Assembly: GCF_002752675.1 (NCBI RefSeq)
Contig: NZ_CP024608.1
Coordinates: 5,952,001 to 6,016,000, forward strand
Source of the DNA: Massilia violaceinigra
GTDB lineage: Bacteria > Pseudomonadota > Gammaproteobacteria > Burkholderiales > Burkholderiaceae_D
Reading direction: 5' to 3'
DNA: 64,000 nucleotides
Shown here: positions 54,041 to 62,482 of the stretch, in pieces
Layout of the letters: every line of letters begins with the position of its first letter
Numbering within the stretch: position 1 is the stretch's first letter
Program-made: the position numbers and the translations under genes
The notes under the pieces: generated by a model
Seen by the model: only the letters and a program-made list of their open reading frames with translations
Told to the model about the DNA's origin: nothing
Databases searched by the model: none

Positions 54041-54141
54041 ACAACCGGGGTCAGAGCTCTGACTAGCAACATCTTGCGCGTTTTCCGCGTTCTGCCGTCG
54101 CCTGTGCAACTATTGCTAGTCAGAGCTCTGACCCCGGTTGT
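54041..54141. repeat. Perfect 29-base inverted repeat sharing the same core
   Basis: Arms at 54041-54069 and 54113-54141 are exact reverse complements, separated by 43 bases, and contain GGGGTCAGAGCTCTGAC. With 53804-53883 this forms a 340-base repeat array between the phosphatase and the kinase gene. The loop holds no open frame of note. The right arm may provide the termination or processing signal before the next gene, whose start follows by about 75 bases. Confidence 0.85.
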
Positions 54142-54216
54142 GCGCCTGTGGAAAAATTAGTACGGTCGTTCTATTCATGCGCTAGAATAGATCTCACATA
54201 ACCAGCAGGAGACAAG

Positions 54217-55302
54217 ATGTTCGAGGAAATGATGGGGACCAAGCCGGTCTCGGAGCGCCAGAAATTCGACGTCGACGCCCTCGACGCTTATCTGCGCGCC
54301 CATGTCGAAGGCTATCCCGGCGGCCCGCTGGAAGTGGCCCAGTTCAAGGGCGGGCAGTCCAATCCCACCTTCAAGATCAGCGCCGGCGGCCAGCATTATG
54401 TGCTGCGCACCAAGCCCGGACCAGCCGCCAAGCTGCTGCCGTCCGCCCACGCCATCGAGCGCGAATTCCGCGTCATGGATGCCTTGCAAAAGGCCGGCTT
54501 TCCCGCCGCCCGCCAGTACGCGCTGTGCACCGACGAGTCGGTTATCGGCCGCGCGTTTTACGTGATGGAATTCGTCGATGGCCGCGTACTGTGGGATCAA
54601 TCCCTGCCCGGCATGACGCCAGCCGAACGCGGCGCCATTTACGATGAACTGAACCGCGTCATCGCCGCTCTCCACACGGTCGACTACGCCGCCATCGGCC
54701 TGGCCGATTACGGCAAACCCGGCAATTATTTCGCGCGCCAGATCGAACGCTGGACGCGCCAGTACCAGGCCTCGGTCACGGAACCGATCGATGCCATGGA
54801 CCAGCTGATCGCCTGGCTCCCGCACAATATTCCGCCGGGCGACGATACCGCCATCGTGCATGGCGACTTCCGCCTCGACAACATGATCTTCCACCCGACC
54901 GAACCGCGCATCCTCGCCGTGCTCGACTGGGAACTGTCGACCCTGGGCCACCCGGCGGCGGATTTTTCCTACCATTGCATGAGCTGGCACATTCCTCCCG
55001 GCCAGTTCCGCGGCATCGCCGGTCTCGACCTGGACGCCCTCGGCATTCCCACCCAGGAAGCCTACATCGCCGCCTACGCGGCGCGCACCGGCAAGTCCAT
55101 CCGCATCGAGGATTTCAATTTTTACCTGGCCTACAATATGTTCCGTCTGGCCGGCATCATGCAAGGCATCATGAAACGCTACGTTGACGGCACCGCGTCC
55201 AGCGCGCAAGCCCTCGACAACGGCAAGGCCGCCCGGCCCATGGCCGAATTGGGCTGGCAGTACGCCCAGCGCGCCATTTCTCTCTCCAAGGAATCCACAT
55301 GA
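54217..55302 (+). CDS. Aminoglycoside-phosphotransferase-like kinase (ACAD10/11- or LvaA-type)
   Basis: 361 residues. Kinase fold with the nucleotide loop GGQSNPTF near residue 45, a lysine in [13 protein letters not shown], the catalytic loop [13 protein letters not shown] and the metal aspartate in [12 protein letters not shown]. This subfamily is the one fused to acyl-CoA dehydrogenase in mammalian ACAD10/11 and encoded next to such a dehydrogenase in bacteria; it phosphorylates the 4-hydroxyl of 4-hydroxyacyl-CoA. Here too the next gene overlaps by four bases and encodes the dehydrogenase. Cytosolic. Confidence 0.88.
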   Translation: MFEEMMGTKPVSERQKFDVDALDAYLRAHVEGYPGGPLEVAQFKGGQSNPTFKISAGGQHYVLRTKPGPAAKLLPSAHAIEREFRVMDALQKAGFPAARQYALCTDESVIGRAFYVMEFVDGRVLWDQSLPGMTPAERGAIYDELNRVIAALHTVDYAAIGLADYGKPGNYFARQIERWTRQYQASVTEPIDAMDQLIAWLPHNIPPGDDTAIVHGDFRLDNMIFHPTEPRILAVLDWELSTLGHPAADFSYHCMSWHIPPGQFRGIAGLDLDALGIPTQEAYIAAYAARTGKSIRIEDFNFYLAYNMFRLAGIMQGIMKRYVDGTASSAQALDNGKAARPMAELGWQYAQRAISLSKEST

Positions 55303-56558
55303 ACTTCGATTACTCCGACCGTTGCAAAGAGTTGCAGGCGCGCCTGCTCGCCTTCATGGACCAGCACGTCTATCCGAACGAGACCGCCTTCAAGCAGGAA
55401 GTCGACCGCAACGGCACGCACAAGGGCAACCGCTGGATTCCGACCGAGCTGATCGAGCGGCTCAAGCCGCTGGCGCGCGAACAGGGCCTGTGGAATCTGT
55501 TCCTGCCGAAATCGGTGCGCGCGCCGGAGGGCTTGTCGAACCTCGATTACGCGCCGCTGTGCGAAATCATGGGCCGGGTCGGTTGGGCGCCGGAAGTGTT
55601 CAACTGCGCCGCGCCCGACACGGGCAATATGGAAACCATCGAGCGTTACGGCAGCGAGGAACACAAGCGCACCTGGCTCGAACCGCTGCTGCGCGGCGAG
55701 ATCCGCTCGGCCTTTGCCATGACGGAGCCGGCTGTGGCCTCGTCCGACGCGACCAACATCGAAACGAGCATCGCGCGCGAGGGCGACGACTACGTCATCA
55801 ACGGACGCAAGTGGTGGATTTCGGGCGCGGGCGATCCGCGCTGCAAGATTTTCATCGTCATGGGCAAGACCGCTCCGGAAGCGGCGCGCCATGCCCAGCA
55901 ATCGATGATCCTGGTACCGGCCGACACGCCCGGCATCACCATCGTCCGCCCGCTGCCCGTGTTCGGTTACGACGACGCTCCGCACGGCCACTGCGAAATC
56001 CTGTTCGAGAACGTGCGCGTGCCGGCCTCCAGCCTGCTGCTGGGCGAGGGCCGCGGTTTCGAGATCGCCCAGGGCCGCCTGGGGCCAGGCCGCATCCACC
56101 ATTGCATGCGCGCCATCGGCGTGGCCGAGCGCGCGCTGGAACTGATGTGCCTGCGTCTGAACAGCCGCGTTGCCTTCGGTAAAAAGATTTCCGACCAGGG
56201 TGTGTGGCGCGAGCGCATCGCCGAGTCGCGCATCCAGATCGACACGGCGCGCCTGCTGACGCTCAAGACCGCAGCGCTGATGGATACCGTGGGCAACAAG
56301 CACGCTCAGGCCGAGATCGCCATGATCAAGGTGCTGGCGCCGAACGTGGCCCAGCAAGTGCTGGACTGGGCGATCCAGGCGCATGGCGCGGCCGGCGTGT
56401 CGGATGAGTTTCCGCTGGCCTACCAATGGGCCGGCAACCGCACGCTGCGCCTGGCCGACGGTCCGGACGAAGTGCACCGCAACGCCATCGCCAAGATTGA
56501 ATTGGCCAAGCACATCAAGCTGGGCGAAGACCTGTCGCTGCCGATCACCCGTTCCTGA
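55299..56558 (+). CDS. Acyl-CoA dehydrogenase (ACAD10/11-like)
   Basis: 419 residues. FAD-binding motifs include [16 protein letters not shown] and [26 protein letters not shown] in the middle, and the C-terminal domain with [15 protein letters not shown] and [10 protein letters not shown]. The base glutamate position is not assigned by eye. In the ACAD11 scheme the phosphorylated 4-hydroxyacyl-CoA loses phosphate to re-enter beta-oxidation. ATGA overlap with the kinase. The stop is followed by repeats. Confidence 0.92.
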   Translation: MNFDYSDRCKELQARLLAFMDQHVYPNETAFKQEVDRNGTHKGNRWIPTELIERLKPLAREQGLWNLFLPKSVRAPEGLSNLDYAPLCEIMGRVGWAPEVFNCAAPDTGNMETIERYGSEEHKRTWLEPLLRGEIRSAFAMTEPAVASSDATNIETSIAREGDDYVINGRKWWISGAGDPRCKIFIVMGKTAPEAARHAQQSMILVPADTPGITIVRPLPVFGYDDAPHGHCEILFENVRVPASSLLLGEGRGFEIAQGRLGPGRIHHCMRAIGVAERALELMCLRLNSRVAFGKKISDQGVWRERIAESRIQIDTARLLTLKTAALMDTVGNKHAQAEIAMIKVLAPNVAQQVLDWAIQAHGAAGVSDEFPLAYQWAGNRTLRLADGPDEVHRNAIAKIELAKHIKLGEDLSLPITRS

Positions 56559-56585
56559 CCCGCACCGATCCTTCCGGCAATTTTT

Positions 56586-56850
56586 CTTAACCGGGGGGCA
56601 AACCTCAATTAGGAAACATTTCGAATTGGAGGTCTGATCCTATTGCCGCCAAATTAAGCTCCGTCATTCCCGCGCAGGCGGGAATCCAAGCTCCACCGCT
56701 CAGCAAAGATGCCTTGGATTCCCGCCTGCGCGGGAATGACGGAACTGAGTTTTCGGGCAACAATGGCTTAACTTAACGGCATTCAGGTCAGACCTCATTT
56801 AAAAAACGTTTCGAATCGGAGGTCTGACCCGGTTAGGAAATGTTGCTGGT
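56586..56850. repeat. Second repeat cluster: GAGGTCTGACC palindromes around a REP-like element
   Basis: Arms GGTCAGACCTC (56786-56796) and GAGGTCTGACC (56819-56829) form a perfect 11-bp stem; a diverged copy lies at 56602-56640, and TTTCTTAACCGGGG at 56583-56596 matches the tandem unit at 53804. The array surrounds the palindrome at 56661-56742. No gene lies in 56559-56974 apart from this. Confidence 0.75.
56661..56742. repeat. REP-like perfect inverted repeat
   Basis: 30-base arms at 56661-56690 and 56713-56742, exactly complementary, 22-base loop. Same family as 39641-39723 (CGTCATTCCCGCGCAGGCGG type). Confidence 0.85.
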
Positions 56851-56974
56851 TGATATGGCAGAAGCATAGCCGCACACGGCTGGCGTAAAGTGCTTTGAAG
56901 AAAACGCCCGCTCGGCTACCATCGTTCTCATAGCGGTGCGCGGCGCCGCGTTTGATGCGGCGGAGGCTCGGGCA

Positions 56975-59900
56975 GTGTCGTTTTCATCACGTTCAACCCT
57001 GCCGTCCATCCGCTCGAAGACCGCCAAGCTGGTCCTCGCCTGCGCCTTGCCGACCCTGGTCGGCTTCGCCGCCCTGTCCTATGATTCTTTCCGGCGCGAG
57101 CACCAGAACCTGCTGCGCGACGCCGAACGGCTGGCGCAAAATGTGCTCCAGGCCGCCGAGCGCGATCTCGATGCCGGCGAAACCGCAGCCCGCGCCCTGG
57201 CCAGTTCGCCCAGCCTGACCAGCGGCGACCTGGCCGACTTCCACTCTCAGGCGCGCAGCATCCTGGGCCCGGAGTTCCCCGCCTACGCCTTCGTGCTGAG
57301 CGACCTCGATGGCAAGCCACTGCTCAATACCCGCGTCGCCCACGGCCTGCCGCTGCCACCGAACGGCAACGTCGAGACCATCCGCCAGGTCGCCGTCAGC
57401 GGCCTGGCCGCCACCTCGGACCTGCACCGCGCCACGCCGACCGCGCCCTACACTGTCTCGGTCGAGGTGCCGGTGCGGCGCCACGGCGAGGTGGTGTACG
57501 TGCTGTCGGCCCAGTTGCGCCCCGAACGCTTCAACCAGCTGCTGGCCGACCAGCGCCTGCCGCCGCGCTGGAGCGCCCAGCTGTTCGACCGGCGCGACAT
57601 CTTTGTCGCGCGCAGCATCGCTCCCGAGAAGTTCGTCGGCGCGCTGGCGCGCCCGGAAATGGCCGACCTGGCGCACCGCGCCAATGCCGGCACGATGGAA
57701 CTGACCTCGCGCGAAGGCGTGCGCGTCATCTCCAGCCTGCAGCGCTCACCCAGGCGTGGCTGGTACGCCACGGTCGCCCTGCCGCGCGACGCGGCCTATG
57801 AGGCCATGCGCGAGGCGCTGGCCAGCGTGTTCCTCAGCGTCGCCGCGCTGCTGGTGGTGGGCTTTGCCGCCGCGTGGAGCATCGGCGGCGTGATCGGGCG
57901 CTCGGTGCGTTCCCTGTGCGCGCCGGCGGCGGCGCTCGGCCGCGGCGAGCCGATGGCGCTGCCGCCGATGCAGATCCGCGAAGTGGCCGACGTCGCCGGC
58001 GCGCTGCAGCACATGGACGGCGAGCTGCAGCGCTACCGCAACGACCTCGAAACCCTGGTCGCCGAACGCACCGGCGAACTGGAACGCGCCAACGCCCTGC
58101 TCGAAACCGTGTACGCGACCGCGCCGGTGGGCCTGGCCCTGCTCGACGCCGACCTGCGCGTCGTCATGGTCAACGACTACCTCGCGGCGATCAATGCGCT
58201 GCCGGTGGCCGCCCATCTGGGGCACACCCTCCCCGAGCTGCTCGGCCCCCTCGGGGTCGAATACGAGCAGGCATACCGCCAGGTGCGCGATACCGGCCTG
58301 CCGATCAAGTCGGTGCACGAATCGCGCTCGGTGCCCGGCTCGCCCGATGTGGAAAGCCACTGGGTGACCAGCTACCATCCGGTGTTCGGCCCCGACCACG
58401 CGCTGGTCGGCATCAGCGCCGTGGTGCTCGATGTCAGCGAACGCAAACTGCTCTCGGATCGCCTGCGCGACGTCAACGAGCAGTTCCGGGCGCTGTACGA
58501 AATGTCGGGCGACGCCCACATGCTGATCGCCCTGGGCGCCGGTTTCGTCGGCGGCAACCAGGCGGCGGTGCGCATCTATGGCTGCGCCACCATCGAGGAA
58601 TTCCTGACCCTGTCGCCGGCCACCACCTCGCCCGAGTTCCAGCCGGACGGGCGCCGCTCCGACGAGAAGGCCGAACAGTTCATCCGCTACGCGATCGAAA
58701 CCGGCAGCCATCATTTCGAGTGGCTGCACATGCGCCGCGACGGCACGCTGTTCAACGCCGACGTGCTGCTCACCAGCGTGAACATCGGCGGCAAGGGTAT
58801 TTTGCAGTCGACCGTGCGCGATATCAGCGAGCGCGTGGCGGCCGAGAAGGCCCTGCGCGCCACCAGCGAGCGGCTCGAACAGAGCGAGCGCTTCATCCGC
58901 ACCGTGACCGACAACGTGCCCGGCATGGTGGCCTACTGGGACGCGGAACTGCGCTGCCAGTTCGCCAACCGCCGCTATCTGGAGCTGTTCGGGCGCAGCG
59001 CCACCGGCATGACGGGCGCGCGCATGGACGATATCCTCGGCCCCGAAACGATGTCCGACATCGCGCCGCACCTGCGCGAGGTCCTGGACGGCAAGGCCAC
59101 CCATTTTGCGCGCGACCTGCACGAGCCGTCCGGCGAGGTGCGCCATACCTGGGCCAATTACATCCCCGACTTCGATGAAGAGGGGGCAGTGCGCGGCTTT
59201 TACGTGCTCATTTCGGACGTCTCGGAACTCAAGCGCACCGAGTTGCGCCTGCAATCGCTCAACGAGCAGCTGATCCAGGCGCTGGAACGGGCCGAATCGG
59301 CCAGCAGCGCGAAAAGCCAGTTCCTGGCCAATATGAGTCACGAAATCCGCACGCCGATGAATGCCATCATGGGACTGGCGCGCCTGCTCGAAGAAGGGCC
59401 GCTGGAGCGGCGCGAGCGCAGTTATGTCGCCAAGATCAAGATGTCGACCCGCTCGCTGATGGGCATCCTGAGCGACGTGCTCGATTTTTCCAAGATCGAA
59501 GCGGGCCAGCTGGTGCTCGAATCGTCGCCATTCGCGCTGTGCCAGGTCCTCGACAGCATCACGGTGCTACTGTCGGCCAATGCCTGGAACAAGGGCGTGG
59601 AGCTGGTGTACGCGGTGGCGCCGGACGTGCCGCTGACCGTGGTGGGCGACGCGCTGCGGCTCGAACAGGTGCTGCTGAACCTGATCGGGAACGCCATCAA
59701 GTTCACCGAACAGGGCGAAGTGGTGCTGTCGATCACGCGCCGCGGCGAAGCCGATGGTGTGGTGGTGCTCGATTTCGCGGTACGCGACAGCGGCATCGGC
59801 ATCGCGCGCGAGCAGCAGGCGCACATGTTCGACGCGTTCTCGCAGGGCGACACCTCGACCAGCCGCAAGTACGGCGGCACCGGGCTGGGACTGGCGATCT

Positions 59901-61510
59901 GCCGCCGGCTGGTGGGGCTGATGGGCGGCACGCTGGGCGTGCGCAGCGAACTTGGCGCCGGCGCCGAGTTCCATTTCGATTCAGCCTTCGGCGTGGCGCA
60001 TGCCGACGACGCGGCCGTGCTGCCATCCCTGCCGACCGGCGCGGTGCACTCGGTGCTGGTGGTGGACGACAACCGCAGCGCGCGCCAGGCTGTCACCGGC
60101 CTGTGCGCCAGCTTCGGATGGGTGGTCGACAGTGCCGCCAGCGGCGCCGAGGCGCTCGAACTGCTGCGCGCGGCCGGCCGCGCCGGGGCTCCCTACGATC
60201 TGATGTTCCTCGATACGGCGATGGCGGAGCTGGACGGCATCGCCGTGTTGACTTTCGCGCGCGCCGATCCGGCCATCGTCATGCCGCGCTGCGCGCTGAT
60301 GGTGGCCGAGAGTGCGCGCGAGCAGCTGGTGGCACTGCAGGAAGACCTGAAACTGGACGCCATCATGAGCAAACCGGTGACGCGGCTCTCCCTGATAACG
60401 ACGGCAATCGAACTCCATACCGGGAAAGCGGCGCCCGAGGCGGCGCCCGAGATGCCGCTGGCGGGCCGCCTGAAGGGCATGTATGTGCTGCTGGTCGAGG
60501 ATAACCAGATCAACCAGGAAGTGGCGAAGTACATCCTGCTGCACGCCGGTGCCGCGGTCGACATCGCGGGCAACGGGCGCATCGCGGTCAGCATGCTGGC
60601 CGATGCCCCCAGCCGCTACGATGCCGTGCTGATGGATATCCAGATGCCGGTCATGAACGGTTACGAGGCGGCCGAAGCGATCCGGCGCATGGGCGTCAAA
60701 GCGCTGCCGATCATTGCAATGACCGCCAACGCGATGGAAGAAGACCGCCAACAAGCCATCGCGGCGGGCATGAACGGCCATGTGGCCAAGCCGATCGACG
60801 TCGACAACCTGGTCAATACCCTGATTCGCGTGACCTCGGACGGCGCCGTGCACGAAGCGCATGCGTCCGGGAGCCATGGGCATGCACCCAAGGCCGCATT
60901 GCCCGACGGCGTGCGCACGCTCGACATCCCGGGCATCGACCTGGCATCGACCCTGCCGCGCTTTGGTGGCAATATCGATAACTTTGTCACCTTGTTCAAG
61001 CGCTTCGAGAATTCGCAGGGCCAGACCCTGGACGAGGTGCGCGCGCTGCTGCGCGGCGAGCAGCGCCAGGAGGCGATCCAGCTGGTGCACCGCCTGCGCG
61101 GCGTGGCGGCCAACCTGGGGGCGAGCGAGCTGGCGGCGCTGGCCTTCGACTTTGAACAAGCCTTGCGCGGGGCCGGCAGCGCCGAGCTGACGGTGCGCCT
61201 GGGGGCGCTCGACAAGGCGCTGCAGGCGGTGTTCGAGACCGCGCGCGCCCTGCCCGCGCCGGCGGCGGCCGGTGTGCAGCCGGGGGCACAAGACCCGGTA
61301 CAAATAAACGCGGCGCTGGCGGATCTTCTGAGTTTGCTTCAGAATAACAATCTGAAGGCCATGGCGGCATTCGACGCATTGCGTCCGGTTCTGGACGCGG
61401 CCCTGGCCCCGGCTGTGGTGAGCGCGCTGGGCGATGCCGTCGCCACACTCGGTTTTGCCAACGCCGCGCTGCAGGTGCAAGAGATTTTGAAACGAAGGGA
61501 CCATGCATGA
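56975..61510 (+). CDS. Hybrid sensor histidine kinase: CHASE-like sensor, PAS x3, HK, two receivers, HPt
   Basis: 1511 residues from the GTG at 56975, preceded by GGAGG nine bases away; a GTG 39 bases earlier lacks such a site. Order: membrane helix (about 15-35), periplasmic sensor domain (to about 275), second helix (about 280-305), HAMP-like segment, three PAS domains (about 375-500, 500-620, 640-750), HisKA with H789 in MSHEIRTP, ATPase (NAIKFTE, DSGIGI, GGTGLGLAI), receiver 1 with D1080, receiver 2 with D1221 (LMDIQMPVMNGYE), and an HPt domain with H1372 (LVHRLRGVAANLGA). A complete phosphorelay in one inner-membrane protein; the signal is unknown. It overlaps the REC-GGDEF gene, the likely output. 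Confidence 0.93.
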   Translation: MSFSSRSTLPSIRSKTAKLVLACALPTLVGFAALSYDSFRREHQNLLRDAERLAQNVLQAAERDLDAGETAARALASSPSLTSGDLADFHSQARSILGPEFPAYAFVLSDLDGKPLLNTRVAHGLPLPPNGNVETIRQVAVSGLAATSDLHRATPTAPYTVSVEVPVRRHGEVVYVLSAQLRPERFNQLLADQRLPPRWSAQLFDRRDIFVARSIAPEKFVGALARPEMADLAHRANAGTMELTSREGVRVISSLQRSPRRGWYATVALPRDAAYEAMREALASVFLSVAALLVVGFAAAWSIGGVIGRSVRSLCAPAAALGRGEPMALPPMQIREVADVAGALQHMDGELQRYRNDLETLVAERTGELERANALLETVYATAPVGLALLDADLRVVMVNDYLAAINALPVAAHLGHTLPELLGPLGVEYEQAYRQVRDTGLPIKSVHESRSVPGSPDVESHWVTSYHPVFGPDHALVGISAVVLDVSERKLLSDRLRDVNEQFRALYEMSGDAHMLIALGAGFVGGNQAAVRIYGCATIEEFLTLSPATTSPEFQPDGRRSDEKAEQFIRYAIETGSHHFEWLHMRRDGTLFNADVLLTSVNIGGKGILQSTVRDISERVAAEKALRATSERLEQSERFIRTVTDNVPGMVAYWDAELRCQFANRRYLELFGRSATGMTGARMDDILGPETMSDIAPHLREVLDGKATHFARDLHEPSGEVRHTWANYIPDFDEEGAVRGFYVLISDVSELKRTELRLQSLNEQLIQALERAESASSAKSQFLANMSHEIRTPMNAIMGLARLLEEGPLERRERSYVAKIKMSTRSLMGILSDVLDFSKIEAGQLVLESSPFALCQVLDSITVLLSANAWNKGVELVYAVAPDVPLTVVGDALRLEQVLLNLIGNAIKFTEQGEVVLSITRRGEADGVVVLDFAVRDSGIGIAREQQAHMFDAFSQGDTSTSRKYGGTGLGLAICRRLVGLMGGTLGVRSELGAGAEFHFDSAFGVAHADDAAVLPSLPTGAVHSVLVVDDNRSARQAVTGLCASFGWVVDSAASGAEALELLRAAGRAGAPYDLMFLDTAMAELDGIAVLTFARADPAIVMPRCALMVAESAREQLVALQEDLKLDAIMSKPVTRLSLITTAIELHTGKAAPEAAPEMPLAGRLKGMYVLLVEDNQINQEVAKYILLHAGAAVDIAGNGRIAVSMLADAPSRYDAVLMDIQMPVMNGYEAAEAIRRMGVKALPIIAMTANAMEEDRQQAIAAGMNGHVAKPIDVDNLVNTLIRVTSDGAVHEAHASGSHGHAPKAALPDGVRTLDIPGIDLASTLPRFGGNIDNFVTLFKRFENSQGQTLDEVRALLRGEQRQEAIQLVHRLRGVAANLGASELAALAFDFEQALRGAGSAELTVRLGALDKALQAVFETARALPAPAAAGVQPGAQDPVQINAALADLLSLLQNNNLKAMAAFDALRPVLDAALAPAVVSALGDAVATLGFANAALQVQEILKRRDHA

Positions 61511-62427
61511 GTTGGACCGATATGGCGAGGAACGGGCGTATCCTGATCGTCGACGACGCGATGGAAAACATCCAGATCCTGCACCAGGCCTTGCAGGACG
61601 AGCACGACGTGCTGTTTGCGATGAACGGCGCCAAGGCGCTGCATATCGCCCAGAACCAGCGCCCCGACCTGATCCTGCTCGATGCGATGATGCCCGACAT
61701 GGACGGTTATGCGGTGTGCCGGGCCTTGCGCGAGTCGGGAGCGACGCGCGACATTCCCATCATTTTCGTCACGGCGCTCAAGACCCCCGAGGATGAAACG
61801 CGCGCACTCGAAGCCGGCGCCGCCGATTTCATCACCAAGCCGGTCAACGCGGCGGTGGTGCGGGCGCGCGTGCGCACCCAGCTGACGGTCAAGCGCCAGA
61901 GCGATGCGCTGCGCGAGCTGACCCTGACCGACGGCCTGACCGGGGTGGCCAACCGGCGCGGCTTCGACGAAGCGATGGATACGGAATGGCGGCGCTGCGC
62001 GCGCGCGCGCATGCCGATCGCGCTGATCATCGCCGATATCGACCATTTCAAGGCGTATAACGACGCGTACGGCCATCAGGCCGGCGACGACAGCCTGGTG
62101 CAGGTGGGAGGCGCGATGCGGCGCGCGGCGGCGCGGCCCCAGGATCTGGTGGCGCGCTACGGCGGCGAGGAATTCGTGATCCTGCTGCCGCAGGAAGACA
62201 AGCGCGGCGCCGAGGTGGTGGCCAGGAAGCTGCTCGACGAGATCGCGCTGCTGGCCATTCCGCATGAAAAATCAGGCGCGTCACCGTGGCTGACCCTGAG
62301 CATGGGGGTGGCCAGCCTGATGCCCGCCGATGGCCTGCTGCCGGGTGGGCTGATCAAGACGGCCGATGCGCTGCTGTATGAAGCCAAGGCGGGTGGGCGC
62401 AACCGCTACTGCCTGCAGCCGGATTAA
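61507..62427 (+). CDS. Response regulator diguanylate cyclase (REC-GGDEF)
   Basis: 306 residues. N-terminal receiver with phospho-acceptor D59 (LILLDAMMPDMDG) and conserved lysine in FITKPV, then a GGDEF domain with the intact active site RYGGEEF (G219 onward) and DGLTGVANRRGFD. The signature reads GGEEF, a functional variant. No clear RxxD inhibitory site just upstream of it (AAARPQDLVARYGGEE has RPQD, which fits R-x-x-D loosely). Makes cyclic-di-GMP when phosphorylated. Its ATG is inside the kinase stop (ATGA), so the two are translated together. Confidence 0.93.
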   Translation: MSWTDMARNGRILIVDDAMENIQILHQALQDEHDVLFAMNGAKALHIAQNQRPDLILLDAMMPDMDGYAVCRALRESGATRDIPIIFVTALKTPEDETRALEAGAADFITKPVNAAVVRARVRTQLTVKRQSDALRELTLTDGLTGVANRRGFDEAMDTEWRRCARARMPIALIIADIDHFKAYNDAYGHQAGDDSLVQVGGAMRRAAARPQDLVARYGGEEFVILLPQEDKRGAEVVARKLLDEIALLAIPHEKSGASPWLTLSMGVASLMPADGLLPGGLIKTADALLYEAKAGGRNRYCLQPD

Positions 62428-62482
62428 GACAAGGGCCGGGTTGTTCCCGCGCCAGGACGCGAACAACAAGATTGACGTCTGC

